Positions 19,636 through 31,094 of a stretch of DNA of 64,000 nt are shown here, piece by piece; the first letter of the stretch is position 1, and each line of letters opens with the position of its first letter. The stretch comes from Nicotiana tabacum (lineage: Eukaryota; Streptophyta; Magnoliopsida; Solanales; Solanaceae): positions 42,758,806 to 42,822,805 of the forward strand of contig NC_134095.1 of assembly GCF_000715075.1 (NCBI RefSeq). The letters run 5' to 3'. A program made the translations under genes and the position numbers. The notes beneath the pieces are model-generated. The model did no database searches. It was given only the letters and a program-made list of their open reading frames with translations, and was not told where the DNA came from.

Positions 19636-21747
19636 ATGTACAGAATGAGCACGACTCCAAATGAACCCTTTTCACTCATGAATAAAATTCCCCTCCAATT
19701 GCGGCTCTGGTGGAATGATTTAGGCAAAGAAGGGCATGACGAAATCAAGAAGTATCTGAAAGGCCTCACGAGTTTGTTGGATATCAGGCCACGGGGAGAT
19801 GTCATAAGGGCACTGGTCACCCACTGGGATCCTGCGCACAATGTCTTCCATTTCTCGGACTTTGAACTTACCCCAACTTTAGAAGAAATAGCAGGGTATA
19901 TCGGCAATGTTGAGGCTCCATTGAGGCATAAATACCTGGTTGCTCCAAGAGCTGTGGCAGTACACCGGTTTCTGGACTCGTTAAAGATAGTCAGAACGAT
20001 TCATAACCCTGATTTGGCAAAAGGTTTTTGCACTATGAGTTTCATATACCAAAGATATGGTCACATAGGAGGATTCGACAAACCAGAAAACCAGTTGTGC
20101 AGCAAAAGTAACCGTCGAAAGTGGGATGAACATAGACGGGTTGCTTTTATGATAACTTTCTTAGGGCTCTTAGTGTTCCCAAGAAAAGACGGGAATATCG
20201 ACATAAAGATAGCGGGGGTCGTCAGTACTTTGCTCACACAGAAAGATAGCACGCTGGCGCCCATGATTGTATCCGATATATTCCGGGCTCTCACATCCTG
20301 CAAGGCCGGAGGAAACTTTTTCGAAGGTTGCAACTTGTTGTTGCAAATGTGGATGACCGAACACCTATGTCACCGAGCTCATTTTCTGAGCCATGGATCC
20401 ATTGAAAAGACCTGCATAGAGGAGTTCTATACCAGAGTTAATGAGACCTACCTACCTGAAGGAGTCACGACATGGACCTCATATTTCCGTACCCTCGACG
20501 CCAGTCAAATACAGTGGACGCTAGGATGGTTACCGATCGACGAAGTCATATACATGCCAGCAGCCAGGCCCCATTTTCTCTTAATGGGACTTAAGAGCAT
20601 TCAACCATATGCGCCGCATCGGGTTTTAAGGAAACTTGGGAGGTGTCAGATAGTGCCGAAAGACGAGGATCTAAGTACCCAGGTGATTGAGATCAGTCCC
20701 GATGGCCAGTTTCCTAAAGCAAGGGTTCGCCAAATTTGGAGCCAATGTCAATACTTAGAAGCGAATACTTGTGTAGTGAATCCGGCAAAAGGGGAAGTTT
20801 CACCCGGGTATCAGGCCTGGTACAAAGGGGAGACATCATCTGGAAGGCCAACCAAAAGACCTCACCTGCAAGAATTTGCCAAATCTTCACAAGAGCAGTG
20901 GGGCTGGTTGGCCAAAGAGCGGGAATATCTTGCCGAAACAGGCAAACTGAAGCAACAAGTTCAAAATATGAAGTTTGAATGCCAATTACAGTCTGCTGCC
21001 CACAAGGGAGAAAAGAACAGATTAATCAGAGAAGGCGAGATCCTCAAAGCTCAGATCCGGAAGATGAAAAGGGAGGCCGATAACCAGCTGAGAAGTCGGG
21101 CGGATAAAAGATTGATAGCAGGGTTAAAGGATCAGGTTGCGGAATGCCAGGAAGATTTGGAAAGATCCAAGGCCAGCACAGCAAGATTGCGGACCAAGTG
21201 GGCAAAAGGTACAATGGCCTGGAGGCAGCGCCTGCAACAAGTCATAAGGGATTATGAACTGAGCATCGGGACATTAAGGGAAACAAATTCCACTCTTCAA
21301 GAGCGGATCTTCAAGCAAACACGAGATGTCCAAGCTGACAGAAGGCGCTGTTACGATGCAATGACCAGAATGGAAAGACAAATGGAAATGTTCCAGGATC
21401 AACTTGCCAACAATGGGCAAACACTAGGATTAAAGAACCGACAGATAAGGCAGTTGTTCACAGAAAGGGACAACATTCGAGGAAGGATCGACGAGATTGG
21501 GCATTACATCTACATGAGATGCCTGGCATGCGAGAAATTGCCTCGGAAGACCCTCCTTGTTTCCATCATGGGCTGCGTCCACCGAATTATGAATGAATTG
21601 AAAAGCCTGCAGAGGGACCTCACACCAAGGGCCGCGGAAAGGCCGAATGATGCCTCGCGGGCCCCTAAGTTGGAAAATTTATCTTTGATCGAGTCTTGTT
21701 TATTTGGCTTTGTTGCTTTTCCATATGTTTGTTTTCTTTTCTTTTAG
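19636..21747 (+). CDS. Extra upstream ORF (ORF1) of the Ogre/Tat element
   Basis: Intact 703-codon frame between the leader and gag. Residues 1-400 form a globular, tryptophan-rich region (LRLWWNDLGKEGHDEIKKYL, THWDPAHNVFHFSDFELTPT) of a kind common in Solanaceae annotations and, to my knowledge, the DUF7745 type, which is distantly like the plant mobile domain. Residues about 425-640 are highly charged and heptad-like (EREYLAETGKLKQQVQNM), so a long coiled coil is likely. The hydrophobic last 20 residues look like translation running into non-coding sequence. ORF1 upstream of gag is typical of Ogre, and its function is unknown. The first ATG is followed by a second at codon 4, and either could be used. 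Confidence 0.85.
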   Translation: MYRMSTTPNEPFSLMNKIPLQLRLWWNDLGKEGHDEIKKYLKGLTSLLDIRPRGDVIRALVTHWDPAHNVFHFSDFELTPTLEEIAGYIGNVEAPLRHKYLVAPRAVAVHRFLDSLKIVRTIHNPDLAKGFCTMSFIYQRYGHIGGFDKPENQLCSKSNRRKWDEHRRVAFMITFLGLLVFPRKDGNIDIKIAGVVSTLLTQKDSTLAPMIVSDIFRALTSCKAGGNFFEGCNLLLQMWMTEHLCHRAHFLSHGSIEKTCIEEFYTRVNETYLPEGVTTWTSYFRTLDASQIQWTLGWLPIDEVIYMPAARPHFLLMGLKSIQPYAPHRVLRKLGRCQIVPKDEDLSTQVIEISPDGQFPKARVRQIWSQCQYLEANTCVVNPAKGEVSPGYQAWYKGETSSGRPTKRPHLQEFAKSSQEQWGWLAKEREYLAETGKLKQQVQNMKFECQLQSAAHKGEKNRLIREGEILKAQIRKMKREADNQLRSRADKRLIAGLKDQVAECQEDLERSKASTARLRTKWAKGTMAWRQRLQQVIRDYELSIGTLRETNSTLQERIFKQTRDVQADRRRCYDAMTRMERQMEMFQDQLANNGQTLGLKNRQIRQLFTERDNIRGRIDEIGHYIYMRCLACEKLPRKTLLVSIMGCVHRIMNELKSLQRDLTPRAAERPNDASRAPKLENLSLIESCLFGFVAFPYVCFLFF

Positions 21748-22208
21748 TCAAATCAAGTTAAAAACTATGGAGTCTGTACTGTTGCTATTTTGTTTGAAGT
21801 AATGTGTAATAGCAAATTTTGATAATGAAATTAAGTGACTCCAGAAGAATTTTTATGTATCTTTACTTTGTGGCAGAACTACGCTTGGTCTGATTCGCGC
21901 GGGGACGTGATACGTAGGCAATCCCCATAAGATTCGACCGCTTTTAATAAAGAAAGGAAAGAAAATACAAAAATAAAATAAAATAACAGAAAAGGGGACA
22001 AATGATCAAACCGGGATGACGCATGAAGCGAAGCATGTAGAAACGGTTAACTGCCTAGGAGCATTGCATCCTCTATGTGTTGAGATCAAATCTGTTAAAG
22101 TCTAACGCTAACAAAGTTTGTTGTTGTCTGATCCAGACAGTTAGTTGTTAAAGAACTCTGGCAACACATTCTTACCAAATCAGATCCAAAGGACCGGTAG
22201 CAACAAGC
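21748..22208 (+). other. Spacer between ORF1 and gag of element A
   Basis: No gene. It contains a CTACG cassette (21873-21940) and, from 22040, sequence resembling that just before B's gag-like ORF (CTGCCTAGGAGCATTGCATC against CTGCTTAGGTACATTGTATC). Confidence 0.7.
21873..21940 (+). other. CTACG/CGTAG stem-loop cassette, copy 7 (element A, ORF1-gag spacer)
   Basis: Outer CTACG/CGTAG. Inner TCGCG/CGTGA with one G-T wobble, a stem sequence not shared with the other copies. Confidence 0.6.
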
Positions 22209-24351
22209 ATGACTACTTCAGAGAATAGTAATGAGGAAGAAAGGCCGATGAGCCAGTTGTTAAAAGAAGCGATGGAAAAGATTGAAAAGATGGGATTAGA
22301 GATGAATGCAATGCATCTGGCTCTAGCAAAAGCACAAAAGAGCCCTGAGCCACTGGGGCACAAACCAGAATACCCTCATTCCGGCCCTTCCACAAGCCTC
22401 CCGAATCCCCGTTATCATCAAGAAAGAAGCCCTCATGATTCCCAAGCTCCACCACCCCATCAACCTCTCCCAGCAACAAATATTCCCACTTTTGTGGGAC
22501 CCGCATCAGCCACCTTGCAAAGAACGACCAGTGAGCCATTGTTTCAGGCTCACGATACGCAATACTATCCCCTTGAGCCTACATTCCATGCCCCCGAACC
22601 ACAGGCCTACAATCTGCACTTGGAGGTACCGGCAGAGATTGAAAAGCCAGTTAAAGCCCCTGAACAGGATGAGGTATTGAGAAAGTTCAAAAGCCTGGAG
22701 CAGTCCTTCAGGAACCTGCACGGATTGGGCAACCAAGTCAGCGTGGCTTACAAAGATCTATGCCCTTTTCCCGGACGTCCAACTCCCGGCTGGGTTCAAA
22801 ATGCCTAAGTTCGATTTATATGAAGGGCACGGTGATCCCATGGCACATTTGCGGGGATTCTGTAGCAAAATGAGAGGGGAAGGCGGCAAAGATGAGCTGC
22901 TAATAGCTTATTTCGGCCAAAGTCTGAGCAGATCTGCACTAGAATGGTATACCAGGCAGGATTCCAGTAGGTGGTACACTTGGGATGATCTGGCGCAGGC
23001 TTTCGCAGTTCATTTCCAGTACAATCTCGAGATAGTCCCTGACCGTATCACATTATTGAGAACTGGGAAGAAACCCGGGGAAAGTTTTCGCGAATTCGGG
23101 TTCCGCTGGAGAGAGCAAGCGGCCAGAGTCGATCCTCCCATGAGAGAGGGAGAGATGGTGGACTATTTCTTACAAACATTGGATCCAACCTACTTTGGTC
23201 ACTTGGTGACAACGGTTGGAAAATCCTTCAACGAGGTGGTCAAGATAGGGGTCATGATAGAAGAGGGTCTGAGGTCTGACAAAATCCTGAACTACTCGGC
23301 ACTCAAGGCAACGACCCAGGCTATTCAGAACGGCACGGGAGGTGCGCTGAGAAGAAAGAAAGAAGAAGTTGCCTCGATCGAGGCAGGCAGTTGGTCCGGA
23401 TCTGGCAGGCCACACTACAATCAACCCAGACCTCACAGGACAAACTACCCATACAACCCACCACATCACTACTATCCACCCCAAGAACCGCATTTCACCG
23501 TCCATCAAGCCCAGACATACACCCAACCTCCGGTTCGCCCACAATGGCGTGCGCCAGCTCCCCACAATACATACCCAGCTCCACATAATACATACCCAGC
23601 TCCACATAATACCTACCCACCACCACAAAATACCTACCCTCCACCCAGAGCATACAGGAACCCTCCAGGGACAGGTTTTCGAGGGAGTCAAGCTGCTAAA
23701 AATGATAGGCTACAGAAACATAGAGCCTTTACTGAGCTGGGAGAGTCCTATACCGCCGTATTCCACAAATTGAGACAGTTGGGTTTGGTAAGTCCTATCG
23801 AACCCGGGGAGCAAAAACCCCCGCCTCAAAATGTGAACAGGACGATAAGCTGCGAATATTGCTCAGGGATGCTGGGACATGAAACTGAAAAATGTTGGAG
23901 ACTGAAGCACGCAATACAAGACCTCATCGATACTAACAAAATCGAGGTCCAGACACCGGAGGTACCTAACATCAATCAGAACCCACTGCCAGCGCACCAC
24001 GAGACGCACATGATCGAGTTGGTGTATGAGGGAGGAGAGTTGAGAAAGCCCTCGCAAACAGTGATGATGATTCAGGCCGCTCCGAGAGAAGGATCGACCA
24101 GTGGAGGAGTGGGGGTACAGTTGCAGGGAGAAGGCATCAAGCCAGTAGTAATATTGGAAAAGAGCCCGTCTGCCAAAACAAGCAAACCTGAGCCAAACAA
24201 GTTGGGGACTCCGCCCACACCCGCAGTTGTGCTGAAGGGGGTATACAGAGAACTGGTCACCATAAAGCCCGTAATCCAGCTGCCAATGATTGATAGCAAG
24301 GCTGTGCCTTGGAAATACGAGAAGGCAGCGGTGATGTACAAAGGAAAATAG
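22209..24351 (+). pseudogene. gag: gag of element A, broken by a frameshift
   Basis: The frame opens at ATG 22209 and runs 199 codons: a charged N-terminus, a Pro/Ser/His-rich stretch, and FKSLEQSFRNLHGLGNQVSV. It then ends at a TAA in the wrong frame. The homologous sequence continues in another frame from 22801. One extra C in the run at 22770-22772 explains the shift. The downstream part holds the capsid region (22801-23370, with WYTWDDLAQAF and GESFREFGFRWREQ), a Pro/Tyr/His-rich linker with PAPHNTY repeats (23430-23700) and a C-x2-C-x5-H-x4-C knuckle (near 23852-23897). It ends at TAG 24349-24351, in frame with the protease ORF. Confidence 0.9.
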
Positions 24352-25701
24352 GTGGAAGAAGTTAGTTGCGAAGCGCAAGGGCTGACTCGATCAGGTCGGT
24401 GTTTTGCTCCGGTGGAGTTAAGAAGAACCAACCTAGCTACAACCAAGAAACCTGTTTCCGAAGAAAAGGCTGAGGAGTTCCTGAGAAAGATGAAAGTGCA
24501 GGACTACTCCGTGGTCGAACAGCTGAGGAAAACACCGGCCCAGATCTCGCTGCTGTCATTACTGATCCATTCTGAAGAGCATCGTCGGGCCTTGATGAAG
24601 ATATTGAACGAAGCTCATGTGCCCAACGAGATTTCTGTAAACCACCTGGAAACCATTGCCAACAAGATTTTCGAGGTGAATAAGGTAACATTCTCAGATG
24701 ATGACCTGCCGACGGAAGGTACAGAGCATAATAAAGCTCTCTACCTGACTGTCAAATGTGAAAACTCGGTAGTTACTCGGGTATTGGTGGATAACGGTTC
24801 AAGTGCCAATATCTGCCCATTATCCACTCTGAACCAGTTAAAGATCGACCACAGAAAAATCCGCAAGAATAGCATCTGTGTTCGAGGATTTGACGGAAAT
24901 GGAACAACCACTATAAGGGATGTTGTACTTGAATTGACCATCGGTCCAGTCCTGTTCACCATGGAGTTCCAGGTGTTAGATGCCACAGTATCTTATAACC
25001 TTCTGTTAGGACGACCATGGATTCATGCAGCCAAGGCAGTCCCCTCCACCTTACATCAGATGGTGAAGTTCGAGTGGGATAAACAAAAGGTCGTACTGCA
25101 CGGCGAGGACACGGCATGCACCATGGGTGGCGCCATTGTACCTTTCATAGAGACCGATGATGACAAAGGTCCTTGGGTCTACCAGATTTTCGATACAGGA
25201 TCGGCAAACAAAATTGCTGAAGGAGAAATCATCCCGCACCCTAGGGTAGCTGCCACGACAGTCATGATGGTCTCGGAAATGCTGGGTAATGGATTTGTGC
25301 CGGGAAAGGGCCTGGGAGTCGAGCTTCAGGGGATTGTCCAACCTGTCTCCCTGCCCAAGAACTTGGAAAACTTCGGTTTGGGGTTCAAACCAACCGCAGC
25401 AGATGTAAAACAAGCGCGGAAAATGAAGAAGAAAGTCTGGTATCTTCCCAAACCCGTGCCACATCTCTCAAGATCTTTTGTCAGAGCAAGCGCCAAAGGG
25501 CCACCAGTCCCAAAGATTCTAGGACCATTGATTGGTATGAATGGGGACCTGAATCAGAGTTTCGAGAGGCTATTCGCTGATGTCAGTATGGTAGAAGCTG
25601 GAGAAGGTTCCAGCAGAGCAGAGATACAGTTTGTGGCGCCTGAGGCCAAAACCAGCAATTGGACAATTACTCCTCTTCCTGTACGAGGGGAGTCTTGGTA
25701 G
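24352..25701 (+). CDS. pro: Protease and G-patch region of element A
   Basis: In frame with gag and directly after its TAG, with no own ATG at the start, so it was probably expressed as Gag-Pro. Whether the TAG is a readthrough site or a mutation is open. Residues 120-260 hold the retropepsin fold with RVLVDNGSSANICP (catalytic Asp at residue 147) and, further on, YNLLLGRPWI. Residues about 308-345 carry a glycine pattern (MLGNGFVPGKGLGVELQG) like the G-patch found after the protease in this lineage. The terminal TAG (25699-25701) lies just inside the predicted intron, so splicing would remove it. Confidence 0.82.
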   Translation: MEEVSCEAQGLTRSGRCFAPVELRRTNLATTKKPVSEEKAEEFLRKMKVQDYSVVEQLRKTPAQISLLSLLIHSEEHRRALMKILNEAHVPNEISVNHLETIANKIFEVNKVTFSDDDLPTEGTEHNKALYLTVKCENSVVTRVLVDNGSSANICPLSTLNQLKIDHRKIRKNSICVRGFDGNGTTTIRDVVLELTIGPVLFTMEFQVLDATVSYNLLLGRPWIHAAKAVPSTLHQMVKFEWDKQKVVLHGEDTACTMGGAIVPFIETDDDKGPWVYQIFDTGSANKIAEGEIIPHPRVAATTVMMVSEMLGNGFVPGKGLGVELQGIVQPVSLPKNLENFGLGFKPTAADVKQARKMKKKVWYLPKPVPHLSRSFVRASAKGPPVPKILGPLIGMNGDLNQSFERLFADVSMVEAGEGSSRAEIQFVAPEAKTSNWTITPLPVRGESW

Positions 25702-25877
25702 TAGGCTTTGATTTATGTTTTTGTTTGCTTTGTTTTGTTCGGATTATTCCAGGGTGTAATCCAAATTTTACTTTTGTTTCGTAAAAGTGTGAACCTTTTT
25801 TTTATCCTGCAAGTTTAATAAAGTTTTCTTCTTTTGTCTCATTTTAATTTTGTTTTGTTCTTTTTCTTTCTGAACAG
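25698..25877 (+). other. Predicted 180-nt intron between protease and RT
   Basis: Donor CTTG|GTAGTA and acceptor CTGAACAG|TTC after a T-rich tract (25800-25870). The length is a multiple of three and both flanking exons use the same frame, so splicing removes the TAG and continues from protease into SLFTGSNDMACTADLRP. Ogre elements are known for an intron at exactly this place. The exact borders are my prediction. Confidence 0.65.
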
Positions 25878-28777
25878 TTCTCTTTTTACTGGTTCTAATG
25901 ACATGGCATGCACAGCGGATCTTCGACCTAGTCTAATAAATCAATCTGAATCCGACTTAATGATACAAGAGGTCGTTTGTGACGATGAATCTGAATATGA
26001 CGAAGATAAAGCCTTCGAAGAGATAAACCGAGAACTGTGCCAATTTGAAGAAAAACCCAAACCTAACCTAAATGACACTGAGGCTGTGAATCTAGGAGAC
26101 GCTGATAATGTCCGAGAAACCAAGATCAGCATCCATATTGAGCCGAATGTCAGGGAAGAATTGATCAAAACCCTCGTGGAATTCAAAGATGTTTTTGCAT
26201 GGTCATATGATGATATGCCAGGATTAAGCACCAATTTAGTGGTTCACAAATTGCCCACTGACCCGGCATACCCTCCAGTCAAGCAAAAGCTAAGGAATCA
26301 AAACAGAAATGAGTGTAAAGATCAAAGAAGAGGTGATTAAGCAGTTGAAGGCGAAGGTCATTCGGGTCACTCGATATCCCGAGTGGTTGGCCAATGTGGT
26401 ACCAGTTCCGAAGAAGGATGGGAAAATCAGGGTGTGCGTCGACTACCGCAATCTCAACAAAGCAAGTCCCAAGGACAATTTTCCATTGCCCAACATCCAT
26501 ATCCTGATCGATAATTGCGCTGGGCGCGAGATCGGATCCTTTGTGGATTTCTATGCGGAAAAGACAGCATTTATTACGCCATGGGGAACTTACTGCTATC
26601 GGGTAATGCCGTTCGGATTGAACAACGCCGGGGCAACGTACATGCAAGCAATGACTGATGTGTTTCACGACATGATACACAAAGAAATTGTGGTGTACTT
26701 GGACGATATGATCATAAAATCTTGGCGTCAAGAGGACCATGTAGCAGACCTAAGGAGATTCTTCCAAAGACTCCGAAGGTATGATATCAAGCTCAACCCG
26801 GCCAAATGCGCATTCGGGGTTCCATCAGGAAAGCTGTTAGGATTCATCGTCAGTCGACGGGGGATTGAGTTAGATCCATCCAAGATCGAATCCATCCGAG
26901 ATTTGCCACCGCCCAAGAACAAAACAGAGGTAATGAGTTTGTTGGGTAGACTCAATTACATCATCAGGTTCATCGCTCAACTCACGGCGATTTGTGAGCC
27001 CATATTTCGGTTGCTGAAAAAGGATGCTGCGGTAAGTTGGACGGCAGAGTGTCAAGAGGCTTTCGACCAAATCAAAGGGTATCTGTCTAATCCACCCGTG
27101 TTGGTCCCGCCTAAGCCAGGAAAGCCCTTAATTCTTTATCTGACGGTCCTGGAAAATTCATTTGGTTGTATACTGGGGCAACACGATGACACAGGGAGGA
27201 AGGAGCAGGCCATTTATTATCTTAGCAAGAAATTCACAGTATATGAGGTCAAGTACACTCAACTCGAGAAAACATGCTGCGCCCTAACTTGGGTAGCTCA
27301 GAAGTTGAAGCACTACCTGTCCTCGTATACTACTTATCTCATATCCCGTTTAGACCCATTGAAGTATATCTTTCAGAAACCTATGCCCACAGGAAGGTTG
27401 GCAAAATGGCAAATTCTGCTCACAGAGTTTGATATCGTCTATGTGACGAGGACAGCTATGAAAGCCCAGGCGCTGACCGACCATTTGGCAGAGAATCCCG
27501 TTGATGAAAAATACGAGCCCTTAAGAACGTATTTTCCCGACGAAGAGGTAATGCATACAAATGAGTTGGAGTTACCCGAGGAACCGGGTTGGAAGCTTTT
27601 CTTCGATGGAGCTGCAAACGCGAAAGGGGCTGGAATAGGAGCAGTACTCATTTCTGAAACAGGACGCCATTATCCTGTTACGGCTCAACTACGCTTCTAT
27701 TGCACCAACAATATGGCCGAGTATGAAGCTTGCATTTTGGGTCTGCGATTGGCTGCGGACATGGATGTCCAAGACGTCTTGGTCTTGGGAGACTCGGACC
27801 TCTTGGTACATCAGATTCAGGGTGAATGGGAAATGCGGGATCTAAAACTCATACCATATCGACAATGCTTGCACGATCTGAGCAAGCAATTTCGGTCAGT
27901 GAAGTTCAAACATATCCCGAGAGTTCATAACGAGGTTGCGGATGCATTGGCCACCTTAGCATCAATGTTGCACCACCCTGACAAAATGTATGTTGACCCT
28001 CTGCACATCCAGGTCCGTGATCAGCACGCTTATTGCAACGCCGTAGAAGAGGAAGCAGATGGCGAGCCCTGGTTTCATGATATCAAGGAATACCTCAGAA
28101 TGGGGATATATCCGGAACAGGCCACTGGAGACCAAAAAAGAGCCCTTCGGCGTTTGTCAAATGGTTTCTTCCTCAGCGGAGGAGTTTTGTATAAAAGAAC
28201 CCCGGATTTGGGATTGTTGAGATGCATAGATGTCGGTCAAGCCACGACGGTTATGGTAGAAGTACATGCCGGAGTTTGTGGGCCACATATGAGCGGATAT
28301 GTACTGGCAAGGAAGATCCTTCGAGCAGGGTATTATTGGCTCACCATGGAACATGACTGTATCACTTTCGTGAGGAAATGCCATCAGTGTCAGATACATG
28401 GAGATCTGATTCATTCTCCGCCAACAGAGTTACATACGATGTCAGCACCCTGGCCGTTTGTTGCATGGGGCATGGATGTCATTGGACCTATCGAGCCAGC
28501 AGCATCCAACGGTCATAGGTTCATTCTAGTAACCATTGACTACTTCACCAAATGGGTTGAGGCTAAAACCTTCAAGTCGGTGACTAAAAAGGCAGTGGTG
28601 GATTTTGTGCACTCCCATATCATCTGCAGATTTGGGATCCCGAAAGTAATCATCACGGATAACGGTGCGAATCTTAACAGCAGCCTGATGAGAGGTATGC
28701 CAACAATTCAAGGTTACACACCGCAATTCCACCCCATACCGTCCCAAGGCGAATGGAGCGGTCGAAGCAGCCAATAA
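25878..28777 (+). pseudogene. pol: RT - RNase H - integrase of element A, broken
   Basis: 25878-26300 encodes the acidic N-terminal linker (EFKDVFAWSYDDMPGL). A frameshift near 26295-26305, apparently two missing bases, moves the rest to the frame opening at 26309. In that frame: RT residues 25-200 with VPVPKKDGKIRVCVDYRNLN, a shortened catalytic A region (SFVDFYAEKTAF, about a dozen residues missing in frame) and active-site YLDD at 130-133. RNase H follows from about 427, with FDGAA, NNMAEYEA, GDSDLL and NEVADALA. The integrase zinc region lies near 653 (HAGVCGPHMS..CHQC), then core aspartates in MDVIGP and ITDNGAN. A deletion/frameshift after the second Asp ends the frame at 28777. Confidence 0.92.
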
Positions 28778-29315
28778 GAACATCAAGAAGATACTGCGAA
28801 AAATGGTGGAAGGATCCAGGCAATGACACGAGACATTACCCTTTGCTTTGTTGGGTTATCGCACTACCGTCCGGACTTCCATAGGTGCAACTCCTTATTT
28901 ATTGGTGTACGGAACGGAGGCCGTAATACCGGCGGAGGTCGAGATTCCGTCCCTCCGGATTGTCGCTAAAGCCGAGATTGATGATGATGAATGGGTCAAA
29001 GCTCGATTGGAACAGTTGAGCTTGATAGACGAGAAACGATTGGCAGCAGTGTGCCATGGTCAGCTGTATCAGAAGAGAATGGCGAGAACATATAATAAGA
29101 AGGTACGCCCCAGGAAGTTTGAAGTAGGGAAGCAGGTATTGAAGAAGATCCTCCCGCATCAGGTCGAAGCAAAAGGCAAGTTCGCCCCAAATTGGCAAGG
29201 TCCTTATATCGTGACAAGAGTATTGACCAACGGTGCGTTGTGTTTGACGGATATCGAGGGAAGATGTGTTGCCATGGCTATCAATTCAGATGCAGTCAAA
29301 AGATACTATGCGTAA
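28778..29315 (+). pseudogene. pol: Integrase C-terminal part of element A, out of frame with the rest
   Basis: The sequence carrying the third catalytic residue (AVEAANKNIKK, across 28755-28793) is in a different frame from the upstream integrase, and a TGA follows near 28826. From 28848 the open frame continues with LLGYRTTVRTSIGATPYLLVYG, a coil, and a C-terminal GKFAPNWQGPYIVTRVL domain ending at TAA 29313-29315. It is conserved in sequence but cannot be made as one integrase. Confidence 0.88.
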
Positions 29316-29590
29316 TTTCTTTGATTATGGCAATTATTGGTTCGTTTGTTTGTACTTGGTACTTATTGGATAATGAAATGACGGAGGCAATTCTTTCTTC
29401 TATCCAAACACTTTTTACCCTTGTTTCCCCTTTTTGAGCCTTAAGTTATTCTTTTATATCCCTCTTTTGGAATCACTAACGGAAAAGATATGAAAAAGAG
29501 AAAGAAGAAGAAGAAATTTTTTTTTTAAAAAAAAAAGAAAAAAAAAGAGAAAAAAAGAAGAAGATAAAAATCACAAGAAATACAAAACTA

Positions 29591-29654
29591 TGGGAACTAC
29601 GTTTGACCTGATTCCTCAAAGAGGATACGTAGGCGTCTCACGGCTCGGTCATAG
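29591..29654 (+). other. CTACG/CGTAG stem-loop cassette, copy 8 (element A, after pol)
   Basis: Outer CTACG/CGTAG, inner TCCTC/GAGGA with AAA loop. Confidence 0.6.
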
Positions 29655-30068
29655 TGTGCATAATATCCATAAGTGTGCATAATAGGCATAGTGTGCATAA
29701 CGCACGTAGCTCAACATAGTGTAAAAATAAAAATCCCCAAGCAAGAAAACTGGGGCAGAGGTTATGTTTTAAGGTTCCAACAAAGGTTTGATTCCAAAAG
29801 TTGTAGCGTATCACCCATCAAGTTATTTCATTCTGATAGCCTTTCTTTTAGCCCCACACCGAAACCAACATCGACGTCCAAAAGACCTCCCGATCAATAT
29901 CCAAGAGGTGCCAAGTCAGGCAAATAAAGCCGAGAGTAATACACTGATCCTCGGCAAAGAAGAGGAGCAATAAAACGGGAAATGAATTGATATTCCAAAG
30001 GAATCTCCAGAAGAGAGGGTCATATCGACAGCACTCCAATCCTCCGTTGAAAAATAAAATGGGAGAGT

Positions 30069-30232
30069 CTTGGCGGTGAAAACCTTCGCAGGCACCACAA
30101 GACGACGAAAGATGAAGGATATAAAACGAGAGAGTCTTATTGGTGAAAACCTTCACAGGCACCATAAGGCGCCGGGAGCTGAGAGAAAAGAGAGAGTCTC
30201 ATTAGTGAAAACCCCTCGAAGGGCACTATGAG
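30069..30232 (+). other. Three RGTG-A4 covarying hairpins (element A)
   Basis: 30069-30101: CTTG/CAAG, GGTG/CACC, inner CCT/AGG. 30136-30168: CTTAT/ATAAG, GGTG/CACC, inner CCT/AGG. 30198-30232: CTCAT/ATGAG, AGTG/CACT, inner CCC/GGG. Each has AAAA on the 5' side between the outer and inner stems and follows a GAGAG tract. Confidence 0.7.
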
Positions 30233-31094
30233 GCGACAAGACAGATCAACAAAAGGATCCACGTTCACAAAGAAATGGACGCCCATTTATCCCCAGCAAG
30301 TAAGGTCATCTGGCAAGTTGATTGATACAAATAGACTGGGTCGGGAATCTATGGTGCACGTCATGATCACAAGGACCAGTCATGTTATCCAGATAAGTTC
30401 TTCTCTTTTCCTTTTTCCACCAAGTATTGGTTCAGAAAATTTTTCCTCCTTTTCTATCTTTTTCATTTTTCTTTCTAAGAATTCGTTTTGGAAAAGATTT
30501 TTCAAAGTTTACTACCAGAGGCCGAAGGGGTACGAAAGCAAAATACGAAAAGGGTAGGCCAAGAGCCGAGGCAATAAGACAAAAGGTATCGGCTGTGAAA
30601 CCAAAGGATGAATTGTGTAGAAAGAAAGGTGACGTAAAGAGAGCGGAAAATGACGGGTGAAGGACTTGTGGACCAAGTTCCGAAAAGGTTTCCCCGCAGA
30701 ATGTTGATAAATCCTGGACCCGAATCCGAAGTGGTCAGACGCCACAAGAAAGGGAAATCAATCCGGTGCAAGATATCCCCGGGCAATGCAATTCTATGCC
30801 TTTGCAGTTCCGGGAGGAAGTAAACTCTCGAAGGGAGTAGTTTCGGGATTAAAAGCAGACTCCCACAGCATGTCTTGAAAAGAGAAAGCAGAAAGGGGGA
30901 TAAAGGGAAAACCACCCCCAGCAAGCAGCGTCGTCCACCAACCAGTTGTTGGAGCATAGAGCAAGGAAAAGAAAAGGGAAAAATCATCTCCCATCGGAAA
31001 GGTCACGTTGCCCCACCATGATTAAAACTAACTAAATCCTTTTGTCTGCTTGCAGGAAAATAAAGGTTGATGATGGCAGACGGACGCGATACCA

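Larger units (their letters stand above)
29316..31094 (+). other. 3' untranslated region of element A, before the 50-bp array
   Basis: No gene. A purine-rich run (29480-29580) precedes a CTACG cassette (29591). Short repeats of TGTGCATAA type follow (29653-29715), then three RGTG hairpins (30069-30232) and CCCCAGCA-containing sequence to 31010. Two open frames near 30228-30660 are arginine/lysine-rich with no recognisable domain and are not called. Confidence 0.7.
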
